Shown here piece by piece: positions 8,309 through 16,691 of a stretch of 50,749 nucleotides of DNA. The DNA comes from Herminiimonas sp. Its GTDB lineage: Bacteria > Pseudomonadota > Gammaproteobacteria > Burkholderiales > Burkholderiaceae_D. A program made the translations under genes and the position numbers. Under the pieces are notes generated by a model. It did no database searches, was not told where the DNA came from, and saw only the letters and a list, made by a program, of their open reading frames with translations. Positions within the stretch are counted from its first letter, which is position 1, and each line of letters begins with the position of its first letter. The DNA lies in contig JAQGLW010000002.1 of assembly GCA_028292665.1 (NCBI GenBank), forward strand, positions 1 to 50,749. The letters run 5' to 3'.

Positions 8309-9259
8309 ATGGCTTCATCACTGCTGCTTGGAAAACTGCTTGCAATCGCAGCGCTCCTGCTTTTTTCCGTCAATATCCTGGTAACCAAAGCCGCAACATC
8401 CCGATTGAGCCTCAACCTGGGATTCATGATTTCCGTTACGGTGAATCTGCTTTTTTGCATTTCCCTGTTTGGAATCGAATTTCTGTTTCGGACGCAGGAA
8501 CTGCATTGGAACTCTTACGGCTTCATGCTGTTTCTTTTGGCAGGCGTATTCTCGACCTATTTCGGACGCTGGTTTTTTTTCGAAGGAATTATCCGTTTCG
8601 GTCCGACGAAAGCCAGCATATTTCAAGTGAGCAGCCCCGGATTTGTCGCCATCATTGCATGGGTCGTGCTGCATGAAAGTCTTTCAAACCTTGCGCTTGC
8701 CGGCATGGCACTGGCGGTATCGGGCCTGCTGCTGGTGGCTTATGTGCCGGGAACGGTTTTTCGCCAGCGCTCGACGGATGCAGCCAGGCCGGCATCAAGG
8801 ACAACATTGGCGGCATCGATCGTGCAGTCGGGGCTGTTGCTTGGATTAGGCAGCTCCGCATCGTATGCGGTAGGAACGGTGCTGCGCGGCGCAGCCATTC
8901 GCAGCTGGCACGAACCGATATTGGGAGCGCTGCTGGGCGCAGCAAGCGGACTCATCCTGCATACAGTATTCAATTTGAACATGCGCAATTTTCATTCCGA
9001 CATCAAGGCAGCGGATCGCGCCGGAATTGCACTGTATGGAGCGAGCGGCATCCTGACGATTCTGGGACAAATTTGCTCGATCGCGTCGTTACGCTATATC
9101 CTTGCTTCGCTTTCGAACCTGATCACGCTCAGCACGCCGGTTCTTGTAATTCCGGCCAGTTATTTCCTGCTGAAAAACCGCGAAGGGATTACTTTGAAAA
9201 CATGGATTGGCGGAACGCTGGCTGTGATCGGCATTGGTGTGATTGTCATGAACAAGTAG
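8309..9259 (+). CDS. EamA/DMT-superfamily transporter
   Basis: This inner-membrane drug/metabolite transporter has 316 aa. About ten hydrophobic segments are arranged as two EamA repeats (roughly residues 8-145 and 165-315). The first repeat ends in LALAGMALAVSGLLLVAYV and the second in GTLAVIGIGVIVMNK. The ATG at 8309 follows GAGAAGG closely. It is 158 bp downstream of the dioxygenase gene in the same direction, so coregulation is possible but not certain because of the intervening hairpin. Such proteins usually export metabolites or amino acids; the cargo is unknown. Confidence 0.88.
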   Translation: MASSLLLGKLLAIAALLLFSVNILVTKAATSRLSLNLGFMISVTVNLLFCISLFGIEFLFRTQELHWNSYGFMLFLLAGVFSTYFGRWFFFEGIIRFGPTKASIFQVSSPGFVAIIAWVVLHESLSNLALAGMALAVSGLLLVAYVPGTVFRQRSTDAARPASRTTLAASIVQSGLLLGLGSSASYAVGTVLRGAAIRSWHEPILGALLGAASGLILHTVFNLNMRNFHSDIKAADRAGIALYGASGILTILGQICSIASLRYILASLSNLITLSTPVLVIPASYFLLKNREGITLKTWIGGTLAVIGIGVIVMNK

Positions 9260-9650
9260 CGGCGTCATGTTGAAGCCGGACCTGCAATGTGTTCGCCTTG
9301 CAGGCGGAATCAATGAGCCAAGCTTTTGAAAGAGCCTGTGAACTGCATAGAGCGAATATCGCCGAGCTGCCCCGGACTAAACAAATTTGGCAATAGCTCG
9401 GTGCGGCGTCTCGTTGTGGATGGAAAAGCGGCCCGCAGCACTCATACACTGATACGAAAACCGCTCTAAAGCGTCAAGGAGCCCGATGCCCTGCAGGACA
9501 TCGGTACTCATCGCTTTCCGGAATATAGACAAAGTTCTCGCTTATCAAATAAACCCTGTGCACGGTTGCCGCGGCAAACACAACTTAGCGCCCATCGAAA
9601 TACTCCGTTCCTGGTACGAATATGGCGTTTTCGAGTAGTTGGCGCCGTGC
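9260..9650. other. 391-bp intergenic stretch, no recognisable gene
   Basis: This lies between the convergent exporter and cyclodeaminase genes. I see only short open frames, such as a 27-codon frame from 9313 beginning MSQAFERACELH, none of which I recognise. No clear terminator, repeat or RNA gene is visible. Confidence 0.5.
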
Positions 9651-10751
9651 TTAATCTCGAATGTCCTGCAAAAACCATTCAGTCGGCATTTCATGACCGA
9701 GCCCCTGCGCTTTTGCCGCTTCATAGGCCACGCCGGCCACGGCAAAGAATTGTGCGCCTTGGATGTTGCCGCGCTCGGAATACGTAATCTGATTTTCCGA
9801 CAGCCGCCCCGGCGTTTTACCGCTGACGATGTCCGCGAACATTACGTCTTTTCCGGTTCCGGTAATCACTGGCGCGCGCTTGCCGAGGCGCCGGTGCTGC
9901 CACAATTCGTCATCGGGCCTCGCCATATATCCGAGATATTCGTCAGCCGTTCCAAACTCTGGCCGGCCAACGGGAGCGGGCGCGGTTCCCAAGCGCAGCG
10001 TCAGATCAAAACGTGCTTTGGCGACATCGTCCGGTCGCCCGCCGACAGCGATGACATGCATGCCTTCCTCCAGCCATTTTCCCTCAATCACCGGCACCGC
10101 GGAATCAGTGCATCCCGCCAAAATGTCGGCACCCCGATAGACATCCCGCGGATTGTCGAGCACGATCGTTTCAATTCCGTGAAGCTGTTCCATCTCTGCA
10201 GCGAATTTTTCCCGATTCAGCTTGGTAGGGCTATATACCTGAATCCGCCGGATGTTTCGGACGCGCAGCAGGGACTCCACATGGGAGCGCGCCATGCCGC
10301 CCGACCCCAGCATGCCTAGCACCTGTGCGTTTTCTCGCGCCATGATTTTTGCGCCGATGGCGCCATCAGCCGCAACGCGCAAATGCTGCAGATAGCCATC
10401 ATTGATCAGCGCCAAGGGCTCACCCGTCTCGACGGCAGTCAAAAAAATCAGGCCGCAAAACAGACCGGGACGAGTACAAAATTTTTCTTCGGTTCGAGCC
10501 CCGTTATAGACCTGTTCTTCCATTACATCGGATTTCATCCGGATCGCAAAATAACCCGAGGTCGAGCCGCCTTCCATCGTGCCCCATTGATAGAAGCGCC
10601 CCGGCGTCTTCGTTGGAATGCGGATATCGATACGCGGACGGCAGACAGCCTCTTTTTCGATCAGCTGTTTATAGGAAATTTCCAGCGCATTGATTGTCAT
10701 CTCTGCTGTCAGTACCTGCTGTATGACAGCATTATTCAGAAGTAAAGTCAT
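9651..10751 (-). CDS. ornithine cyclodeaminase / mu-crystallin family protein
   Basis: This NAD(P)-dependent enzyme belongs to the ornithine cyclodeaminase/mu-crystallin family. The nucleotide-binding motif GSGGMA lies at residues 149-154, a likely catalytic lysine is in RMKSD (Lys73), and the Rossmann region runs to about 240. At 366 aa it is somewhat longer than the usual 310-350. Members include ornithine cyclodeaminase, ketimine reductases, and alanine or opine-type dehydrogenases. The sequence alone does not decide, and the ornithine-specific function should not be assumed. It stands alone, convergent with the exporter and just downstream of a broken binding-protein gene. Confidence 0.87.
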   Translation of the reverse strand: MTLLLNNAVIQQVLTAEMTINALEISYKQLIEKEAVCRPRIDIRIPTKTPGRFYQWGTMEGGSTSGYFAIRMKSDVMEEQVYNGARTEEKFCTRPGLFCGLIFLTAVETGEPLALINDGYLQHLRVAADGAIGAKIMARENAQVLGMLGSGGMARSHVESLLRVRNIRRIQVYSPTKLNREKFAAEMEQLHGIETIVLDNPRDVYRGADILAGCTDSAVPVIEGKWLEEGMHVIAVGGRPDDVAKARFDLTLRLGTAPAPVGRPEFGTADEYLGYMARPDDELWQHRRLGKRAPVITGTGKDVMFADIVSGKTPGRLSENQITYSERGNIQGAQFFAVAGVAYEAAKAQGLGHEMPTEWFLQDIRD

Positions 10752-10866
10752 TTTGTCGCTCCAGTGTTATTGTTTGGTTTTGTTTTGAAAATGGAGCGGT
10801 CCCATCCGCCTTTTAACAAGCAGGGCAATACTCGGTGGGCCGCTTCGATACCGCTGAATCCTGTTG

Positions 10867-11433
10867 TCAGTCGCCATCTTTTCTGGTCGAAAACCGGCCT
10901 TTCAGAAAAAGACCGTCCCACAGCTTTTCCGATTTGGCGGCTTCATCGAGAACAATGACCGGATTGATCATCTCATATTTGAATTGATTTAACGGGCTGC
11001 TAACAGCCGTGCTTGCAGGTACCCGGTGCCGCGACTTGATGAGTTCCTGGCCTACACGCGATAGCATGAAATCGGCGAACAGCAGACCCGCATGCGGATG
11101 AGGCGCATTCCTGGTTACTGCAATGGCATTCGGTCACCCGAAAGTAGGCGAAAACGCCTTCCACTTTATCGGCGCGCCCAGCTGCGCATCCCGTTCAACA
11201 TTGTGATTATAGGCCGCTGCCAGGATATGCATTTCGCCTGCCGCAAGTAATTGCACCATCGACGTATGTCCAATCCGTACCTGCGTCTTTGATTCGGCCA
11301 GCTTACGGAAATAAGCGAGTCCTTCTTTTTCACCCATGTGCTTGACCATTGCAGCAAACCAGTCGACATCGCCCGCTTCAATACCGATTTTTCCGGCAAG
11401 GGAATCGATGGGTGCATGACCGATACGCTTTGT
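10867..11433 (-). pseudogene. decayed fourth substrate-binding protein gene
   Basis: One reading frame encodes the C-terminal two thirds of a binding protein like the three intact paralogues: GKIGIEAGDVDWF, MVKHMGEKEGLAYF, VRIGHTSMVQLLAAGE, then NAIAVTRNAPHPHAGLLFADFML. Two points break it. An in-frame TGA (11134-11136) stands where relatives continue, probably a CGA-to-TGA change. Homology also stops abruptly upstream of about 11420, so the signal peptide and first lobe are gone. Both halves are in the same frame, so this is a nonsense mutation plus truncation and not a frameshift. Confidence 0.8.
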
Positions 11434-11445
11434 TATGCGACGTAA

Positions 11446-11590
11446 ATGGATAAAGTCGAGCTAAGCGTCCGTTTGGTAATTGCCGGTCATTCCATCGGCG
11501 CCATTGTTCTCGTTCAGATGCTGCAGAGGACAGTTTCTCTACAGCAGGCGCCGGCATTTACTACGCTATTACTCCTGAACTCTGTTTTAA
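11446..11590 (+). pseudogene. possible alpha/beta-hydrolase fragment
   Basis: A short plus-strand frame begins MDKVELSVRLVIAGHSIG and continues AIVLVQML. GHSIGA is a good nucleophile elbow (G-x-S-x-G) of alpha/beta-hydrolases, resembling the lipid-droplet hydrolase type. The frame has a stop directly before it and runs into the inverted-repeat element at 11589, so at most about 48 residues remain. This rests on one motif and could be chance. Confidence 0.25.
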
Positions 11591-11746
11591 GAGCGCCTGA
11601 CAAAATGCTTCTGAGGGTGTTGCGCCACCTTGCCGTACCGTCGTACTGTGCGTCCCTCAAGGGGATTTCCATCTCGGCGTGCCACCGAACCGGGGCAGCG
11701 GCGCATCTAGTCAGAACTGCTTCGCTTCATTTTGTTAGGCGCTCTT
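11589..11746. mobile_element. 158-bp element with 19-bp terminal inverted repeats (MITE or IS deletion derivative)
   Basis: AAGAGCGCCTGACAAAATG at 11589-11607 is repeated in inverted form at 11728-11746 with one mismatch. The interior (about 120 bp) has no coding capacity. Size, termini and lack of coding fit a non-autonomous transposable element or an internally deleted IS5-like element. No clear target duplication is visible. The right end lies 8 bp from the porin stop codon, replacing whatever terminator was there. Confidence 0.55.
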
Positions 11747-11754
11747 GGTCTTGC

Positions 11755-12753
11755 TTAGAACTTGTGACGGATACCGACGTTGAACAGCGAGTCGGTCAGG
11801 CCATTGCCAGCCGCGTTGTAAGAAACCGCGCTGTCGTTCGCGTTACGCGAGTACGACGTATAGAGCGTGGTACGCTTCGATACATCATACGTGTAACCCA
11901 AACCCAACTGGGCAGCATTCGAGTTCGAGTTCGCTTTGTCGATCTTGCGCAGATAATCAATCAAGACGGAACCTGCGCCGACTGGAATGGTCACACCGAT
12001 CATCCCGTCGCGCTGGTCGAGCGTGCCGACGCCCTTGTCCCATGCATAAGCAGCGTGTAATTTAACTGGGCCAAAGTTGTACACGCCGCCGATCAAAGTG
12101 GTCTTGGTGCTGTCGGTGCCGATAGCGTTGTTCGTACTATGATAAGCGAGCACGCCAGTGACCGGGCCGCTGGCGTACGTACCAGACAAGCCCCATTGGC
12201 GGTTTGCCGTGGTACTGCCGGCAACTTCGCCGAAACCGTACGCGAGTTCTCCGGAAAACGGACCAGACGTTGTCGAGTAGTCGATCGTATTGTTCATGCG
12301 GACGCCACCTGCATTGAACAGGCTGACGATGCCAGAGCCAGTGTCATTCCAGCCGCCGGTCAGGCCGGTGTCGAACGGATCGACCGTGTCCAGGGCGTTA
12401 TATATCGGGGTGTATTGACGGCCGAACTTGACGGAGCCGAAGCCTCCGTTCAGACCGACCCAGGCTTGCCGGCCAAATAGCAGGCTACCCTGGCCCAGGG
12501 TACCGGTATCGGCGTTAAAGCCGTTTTCCAGTTGAAAACTTGCCGACAAGCCGCCGCCCAAATCTTCCGTGCCTTTGAATCCGATACGCGAACCGTAAAA
12601 ATTGCCGCTATCCATTCGTGTAATCGAGTTGACTCCGTTATTTTCGCGAGTGATGCCAATATCAACCAGACCGTAAACGGTCACGTTAGTTTGGGCAGAC
12701 GCAGCGCCTGCGAAAGCGCTGAAAACTGTCAGCGAGAGAAGCGTTTTTTTCAT
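11755..12753 (-). CDS. Gram-negative trimeric porin
   Basis: This outer-membrane general porin of the betaproteobacterial OmpC/Omp32-like type has 332 aa. A signal peptide (MKKTLLSLTVFSAFAGAASA) is cleaved before QTNVTVYG. The mature barrel starts VTVYGLVDIGI and ends in the assembly signal ...NVGIRHKF with a terminal phenylalanine. YGSRIGFKGTEDLGGG and FGRQAWVGL are typical early strands, and the constriction loop is in the middle third. It provides passive entry of small hydrophilic solutes. The gene is isolated between two mobile-element remnants, and its downstream flank is interrupted by the inverted-repeat element. Whether it serves the adjacent catabolic clusters is unknown. Confidence 0.95.
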   Translation of the reverse strand: MKKTLLSLTVFSAFAGAASAQTNVTVYGLVDIGITRENNGVNSITRMDSGNFYGSRIGFKGTEDLGGGLSASFQLENGFNADTGTLGQGSLLFGRQAWVGLNGGFGSVKFGRQYTPIYNALDTVDPFDTGLTGGWNDTGSGIVSLFNAGGVRMNNTIDYSTTSGPFSGELAYGFGEVAGSTTANRQWGLSGTYASGPVTGVLAYHSTNNAIGTDSTKTTLIGGVYNFGPVKLHAAYAWDKGVGTLDQRDGMIGVTIPVGAGSVLIDYLRKIDKANSNSNAAQLGLGYTYDVSKRTTLYTSYSRNANDSAVSYNAAGNGLTDSLFNVGIRHKF

Positions 12754-12925
12754 TTGATGTTTCCGATAATTGTCATTTCAAGTTTTAAATTTTGGGTTCA
12801 GCAAGGTTATAGTCGGTACCCCTTGCCGTCCCCCTTCCTTAGTGCTCAATCGGTCACGAGCAAAATTGCTGTATCAGCACTTGGCCAGAATAACAAATTG
12901 AAAAACTGGTTTTGGTGCAAATAGC

Positions 12926-13141
12926 GGCACTTTGACAGACCATTTTCATCATGATGCAAAACTTCAGGCTGATAACATCGCATTCCAAATGGAAGACGTA
13001 GCTAGGCCTTGAATCCACAAACGCCAAAACGCGAACTGACCCTTGCGAATTCGGTACAACAGTTCAATGCCAGAGATCGTGACGGCCGCTCGATCAAAAA
13101 TCCCCGGCAAATGACGATACAAAAAACGTGTATTGCAACTA
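12926..13141 (-). mobile_element. IS6-family transposase 3'-end remnant
   Basis: On the minus strand about 55 codons read FDRAAVTISGIELLYRIRKG, then QFAFWRLWIQG and ATSSIWNAMLSA before TGA at 12964-12966. This is the characteristic C-terminus of IS6/IS26-family DDE transposases (AAVTISGIEL..RIRKGQF). Past the stop, a GGCAC terminus at 12926 resembles the IS6 inverted repeat. Everything upstream of about 13141, including the DDE residues, is absent, so it is inactive. It marks the left edge of the ureide cluster. Confidence 0.7.
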
Positions 13142-13305
13142 CCGTCTTACGCACGGAATAATTTTCTCTGGTTCACAGGTCGCTCTCGAAACAATTCCTC
13201 CATATTTTTCGCCTTCACCATCGCAATTCACCGCTTTCAAAAGTAGTAAGTCAGGCTGATCGGAAATTCTGCATCAGAGCCTGTTCGTTCAAGCTGATCC
13301 CCCAG

Positions 13306-14289
13306 CTAGGGCAAGCGGCACGACATTATTTTTTCGAACGGATGGGTCTCAATCCAGTGATTCGCGATATCGATGCGGCGCGTGATCCACACGTTGTCGT
13401 GGTCTTGCACGTAATCGAGAAAACGCGCTAGCGCCGCCGCGCGCGCAGGCCGTCCTGCCAGACGACAGTGCAAGCCGATCGACAGCATCTTCGGGCGGTT
13501 CAGACCGTTAGGGTCGCCTTCGTCGTACAAGACGTCGAACGCATCTTTCAAGTAATCGAAAAACTGCGTGCCGGAGTTGAAGCCCTGGATCGCGGCGAAG
13601 CGCATGTCATTGGTATCGAGTGTGTACGGCACCACCAAATGCGGTTTGATACACGACTGGCCATCGCCGGCGCTTACCTGCACCTGTTCCCAGAAGGGCA
13701 GGTCGTCACCGTAATGGTCTGCGTCGTAGGTGAAACCGCCATGTTCGACCACCAGCTTGCGCGTATTCGGCGAGTCACGGCCGGTGTACCAGCCGGCCGG
13801 CGCGGCGCCGGTCAGTTCCCTGATGATCTGCACCGCTTCGGCCATGTGAGCGCGCTCGGTCGCTTCGTCGACCTGCTGGTAACTGATCCAGCGCAGCCCG
13901 TGGCAGGCAATCTCGTGGCCGAGTTGGTGGAATGCGGCGACCGCTTCCGGATTGCGCTTGAGCGCCATCGATACGCCGAAAATCGTTAACGGCAAGCTGC
14001 GTGCTTCGAACATGCGCAGCAGCCGCCACAAGCCGGCACGCGAGCCATATTCGTACAGCGACTCCATACTCATGTGGCGCATCGGGAATGCCTGCGCGCC
14101 GATAATTTCGGACAGGAAGGTTTCGGACGCGTGGTCGCCGTGCAGCACTGAATTTTCGGCGCCTTCCTCATAGTTCAGGACGAACTGCAACGCAATGCGC
14201 GCCTGGCCCGGCCATTGCGCATGCGGCGGTTTGTGTCCGTAGCCGATGAGGTCGCGTGGGTAATTCAGATAGGTGTCGCTCATATTCAT
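13306..14289 (-). CDS. puuE: PuuE/HpxB-type allantoinase or cyclic imidase (polysaccharide-deacetylase fold)
   Basis: This cytoplasmic metallohydrolase of the polysaccharide-deacetylase superfamily belongs to the PuuE branch, which opens cyclic ureides such as allantoin, and cyclic imides. Seen: RDLIGYGHKPPHAQWPG at the N-terminus, the branch-specific NYEEGAEN at residues 39-46, and the metal pair His125/His130 in GHEIACHG. The length of 327 aa is normal. It is the last gene of the leftward operon, 54 bp after a racemase gene. A racemase next to a PuuE-type allantoinase recalls the hpxA-hpxB pair of Klebsiella purine catabolism, so allantoin is the leading candidate substrate. A cyclic-imide hydrolase is the alternative. 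Confidence 0.85.
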   Translation of the reverse strand: MNMSDTYLNYPRDLIGYGHKPPHAQWPGQARIALQFVLNYEEGAENSVLHGDHASETFLSEIIGAQAFPMRHMSMESLYEYGSRAGLWRLLRMFEARSLPLTIFGVSMALKRNPEAVAAFHQLGHEIACHGLRWISYQQVDEATERAHMAEAVQIIRELTGAAPAGWYTGRDSPNTRKLVVEHGGFTYDADHYGDDLPFWEQVQVSAGDGQSCIKPHLVVPYTLDTNDMRFAAIQGFNSGTQFFDYLKDAFDVLYDEGDPNGLNRPKMLSIGLHCRLAGRPARAAALARFLDYVQDHDNVWITRRIDIANHWIETHPFEKIMSCRLP

Positions 14290-14343
14290 GCGAAATCCGG
14301 TTAGGCCTTTTGACTATCTTTTCAGCGTAGTTTCAGCGAAATT

Positions 14344-15087
14344 TCAGCGGTTTTCGGTCTGCGTAAAGCGTGCCAACTCGCCGGCAAAAGGTTTTGGAAT
14401 CGGGTAAACGAGGTCGCCGTGCTTGCTGGTTTTCAAACCGATCGCGACCATGCCTTCAGCCCATTTGACGGCAGCAGTCACACCGTCGATGACCGGCACG
14501 CCGAGCGCGTCCTGCAATTGTTCGCACAGGACTGTCATGCCGGCGCAACCGATGACGATGGCACCGGAACGATCGGCAGCGAGGGCATGCCTGCAGCTTT
14601 CCAGCACGATACGGTAGGCATCGGAATCGGGTTTTTCCAGATCGAGCACGGCGAGATCGGTGCTGTGGATGCCGCGGCAGAATTTGTCCATGCCGTAGTT
14701 GCGCGTCAGGTGTTCGGCGATGATGCAGGAGCGCGCGAGCGTGGTGACGACGGAGAAGCCGGTCGCCAGCACGCTCGCGGCGTGCATCGCGGCTTCGGCA
14801 ATGCCGATTACTGGACCGGTCGCCAGTTCGCGCGCGGCGAGCAGGCCGGGATCGCCGAAGCAGGCGATGACATAGGCGTCGACGCCGTCGGCTTCACCGG
14901 CGCGGATTTCATCCAGCAGGCCGACGACACTGAGTGCTTCATCATAGTGGCCTTCAATCGATGCCGGTCCGTGCTGCGGGCTGACGGCGACGATCTGCGT
15001 GCTGGCGGCCGCTACTTGCCGGGCAGCGGCGCCGATCTTGTCGGTCATCGATTGCGTGGTGTTGGGGTTGATGATCTTGATTTTCAT
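14344..15087 (-). CDS. hydantoin/allantoin racemase (Asp/Glu racemase superfamily)
   Basis: This cofactor-independent racemase has 247 aa. Both catalytic cysteines of hydantoin and allantoin racemases are present at the family positions: Cys76 in VIACFGDPGL and Cys181 in VIGCAGMTVL. The N-terminal KIKIINPNTTQSMT is also family-typical. It would interconvert the enantiomers of a ring-opened or cyclic ureide so that a stereospecific hydrolase can use both. The ATG overlaps the amidase stop codon (ATGA), so the genes are translationally coupled, and the PuuE-type gene follows 54 bp on. It is the only fully canonical member among the three racemase-superfamily proteins in this cluster. Confidence 0.9.
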   Translation of the reverse strand: MKIKIINPNTTQSMTDKIGAAARQVAAASTQIVAVSPQHGPASIEGHYDEALSVVGLLDEIRAGEADGVDAYVIACFGDPGLLAARELATGPVIGIAEAAMHAASVLATGFSVVTTLARSCIIAEHLTRNYGMDKFCRGIHSTDLAVLDLEKPDSDAYRIVLESCRHALAADRSGAIVIGCAGMTVLCEQLQDALGVPVIDGVTAAVKWAEGMVAIGLKTSKHGDLVYPIPKPFAGELARFTQTENR

Positions 15088-16664
15088 GTCTTGGAGTCCT
15101 GTCCGGTTCGGTTACAGCGCGGCGGCTGAGACCCGGCCATCAGTGGTTGCTGGACCAAGGCTGGCTTGAGCGAGGATCCTGGTGGAATCGTCTGAAGCCC
15201 CGCTTGAAGAACCTGTGGCGAATTTTTTTGCGGATTGCCGGTCAGTGGACAAGCCGGCAATGCGAACATCCGCTCGACCAACCGTGCGAACTGCAGCACG
15301 CGACCATCGGCAAAGCGTGGTCCAACAATCTGTAATCCGACCGGCAGTCCCCGTACCAGGCCGACAGGCACCGAGCAAGCTGGCACACCGCCGATATTGA
15401 ACAGAGGCGTAAATGCCGCGTGTCCACGCAAACCTGCAGCCCGTCCGCCGATCGCCTGCGGTACGCCTTCGTTAATCGGCCATGCCGTTACCGGTGCAGT
15501 CGGACACAACAGCAAATCGTAGTCGTTGAAAAAATGTGCGATGCCGGCGTGGATCGCGCGTCGTTGCAGCAACGCCTGCGCGACTTCCGCACCGGACCTG
15601 CGGCTGCCTCTTTCGATCAGGCCGGCAACGACTGGATCCATTTCTGCTTGCCTGCTGCGAAGCGCCTCGCCGTACAACGCAGCCAATCCAGCTTCTTCGC
15701 AGGCCATTTCTTCATACGTCGCCGTATCGCGCGGCCATGCGGGATGGGCATGTGAAATGCTGTAGCCGTCGTGTCGCAATGCATCGACCGCAGCGACGAT
15801 CGCCTGCATCACGTCGGTATCGCAGCCAAAGTCGCAACCGAGGTCCGCGCTGAAAGCGATCCGCAGCGAGCGCTGCGGCTCCTGCAGTACCTCGCGTCCG
15901 ATATCGCCATGCTGTGGCAGCGGAATCGACAGTGTATCGGCGGCGGCGTAACCAACGATGCATTGCAAAACCAGTGCCGCATCGTCCACCGTGCGCGCCA
16001 TCGGCCCGACGACCGACAAGCCCATGCTGGCGTCGGGAAAACCATGCGGATCGGCGACGATACCGTGCGATGGTTTGAAGCCGACGATGCCGCAATGCGC
16101 AGCCGGTCGCCGGATCGAGCCGCCTGCATCGGTGCCGAGCGAAAACGTGCCGATGCCCGCGGCCACCGCACTAGCCGAACCGCCCGACGAGCCACCCGGC
16201 GTGCGGGACAGATCCCACGGATTGCATGTCGCGCCGTACAGCAGGTTGTCGGTCATGCCCTTCGCTGCGAATTCCGAACAATTGGTCGTGCCGACGAATA
16301 CTGCACCGGCCGCACGCAGCCGTGTTATTGCGCATGAGTCCTGCGGCGCCACAAAATTCTCGAACAATCTGGAACCCTGTGTCGCCTTCAGGCCGTGCGT
16401 CCACAACATGTCTTTCACCGTGAACGGCACGCCGAGCAGCGGCAATGTTTCGCCTGCGGCGGCCCGGGCGTCAGCCTCGCGCGCCTGCGCCCGGCCGATG
16501 GCCGGGTCGAAGCGCACGATCGCATTCAATTCTCCGTTGTAGCGCTCGATGCGCGCGACCACGGCATCGAACACGTCGAGCGCCGACAGCGAGCGCTGCT
16601 GTACCCGCGCCGCGATTTCTCGGGCGGGAAGCAGGGCGATGCTGTCTTTATCGGCGTCGGCCAT
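15084..16664 (-). CDS. amidase-signature family amidohydrolase (first)
   Basis: This cytoplasmic amidase-signature enzyme hydrolyses a carboxamide or carbamoyl bond. The Ser-cisSer-Lys triad is visible: Lys84 in PFTVKDM, Ser159 in GGSSGG and nucleophile Ser183 in GTDAGGSIRR. The 526 aa exceed the common 450-480. The C-terminal 50 or so residues after ACPLTGNPQ form a Gln/Pro/Ser-rich tail with no recognisable motif. Its stop overlaps the racemase start by 4 bp, and the TrzA-like gene ends 27 bp upstream. Possible roles include allophanate-hydrolase-like, ureidomalonase-like or simple amide cleavage downstream of ring opening; the sequence does not choose among them. Confidence 0.9.
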   Translation of the reverse strand: MADADKDSIALLPAREIAARVQQRSLSALDVFDAVVARIERYNGELNAIVRFDPAIGRAQAREADARAAAGETLPLLGVPFTVKDMLWTHGLKATQGSRLFENFVAPQDSCAITRLRAAGAVFVGTTNCSEFAAKGMTDNLLYGATCNPWDLSRTPGGSSGGSASAVAAGIGTFSLGTDAGGSIRRPAAHCGIVGFKPSHGIVADPHGFPDASMGLSVVGPMARTVDDAALVLQCIVGYAAADTLSIPLPQHGDIGREVLQEPQRSLRIAFSADLGCDFGCDTDVMQAIVAAVDALRHDGYSISHAHPAWPRDTATYEEMACEEAGLAALYGEALRSRQAEMDPVVAGLIERGSRRSGAEVAQALLQRRAIHAGIAHFFNDYDLLLCPTAPVTAWPINEGVPQAIGGRAAGLRGHAAFTPLFNIGGVPACSVPVGLVRGLPVGLQIVGPRFADGRVLQFARLVERMFALPACPLTGNPQKNSPQVLQAGLQTIPPGSSLKPALVQQPLMAGSQPPRCNRTGQDSKT

Positions 16665-16691
16665 CGGAGTCGGTGTGCGTTGTGGTGACGA

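Noticed and set aside
10867-11433. Frameshift as the cause of the broken binding-protein gene
   Set aside because: Both conserved halves are in the same frame; an in-frame TGA separates them.
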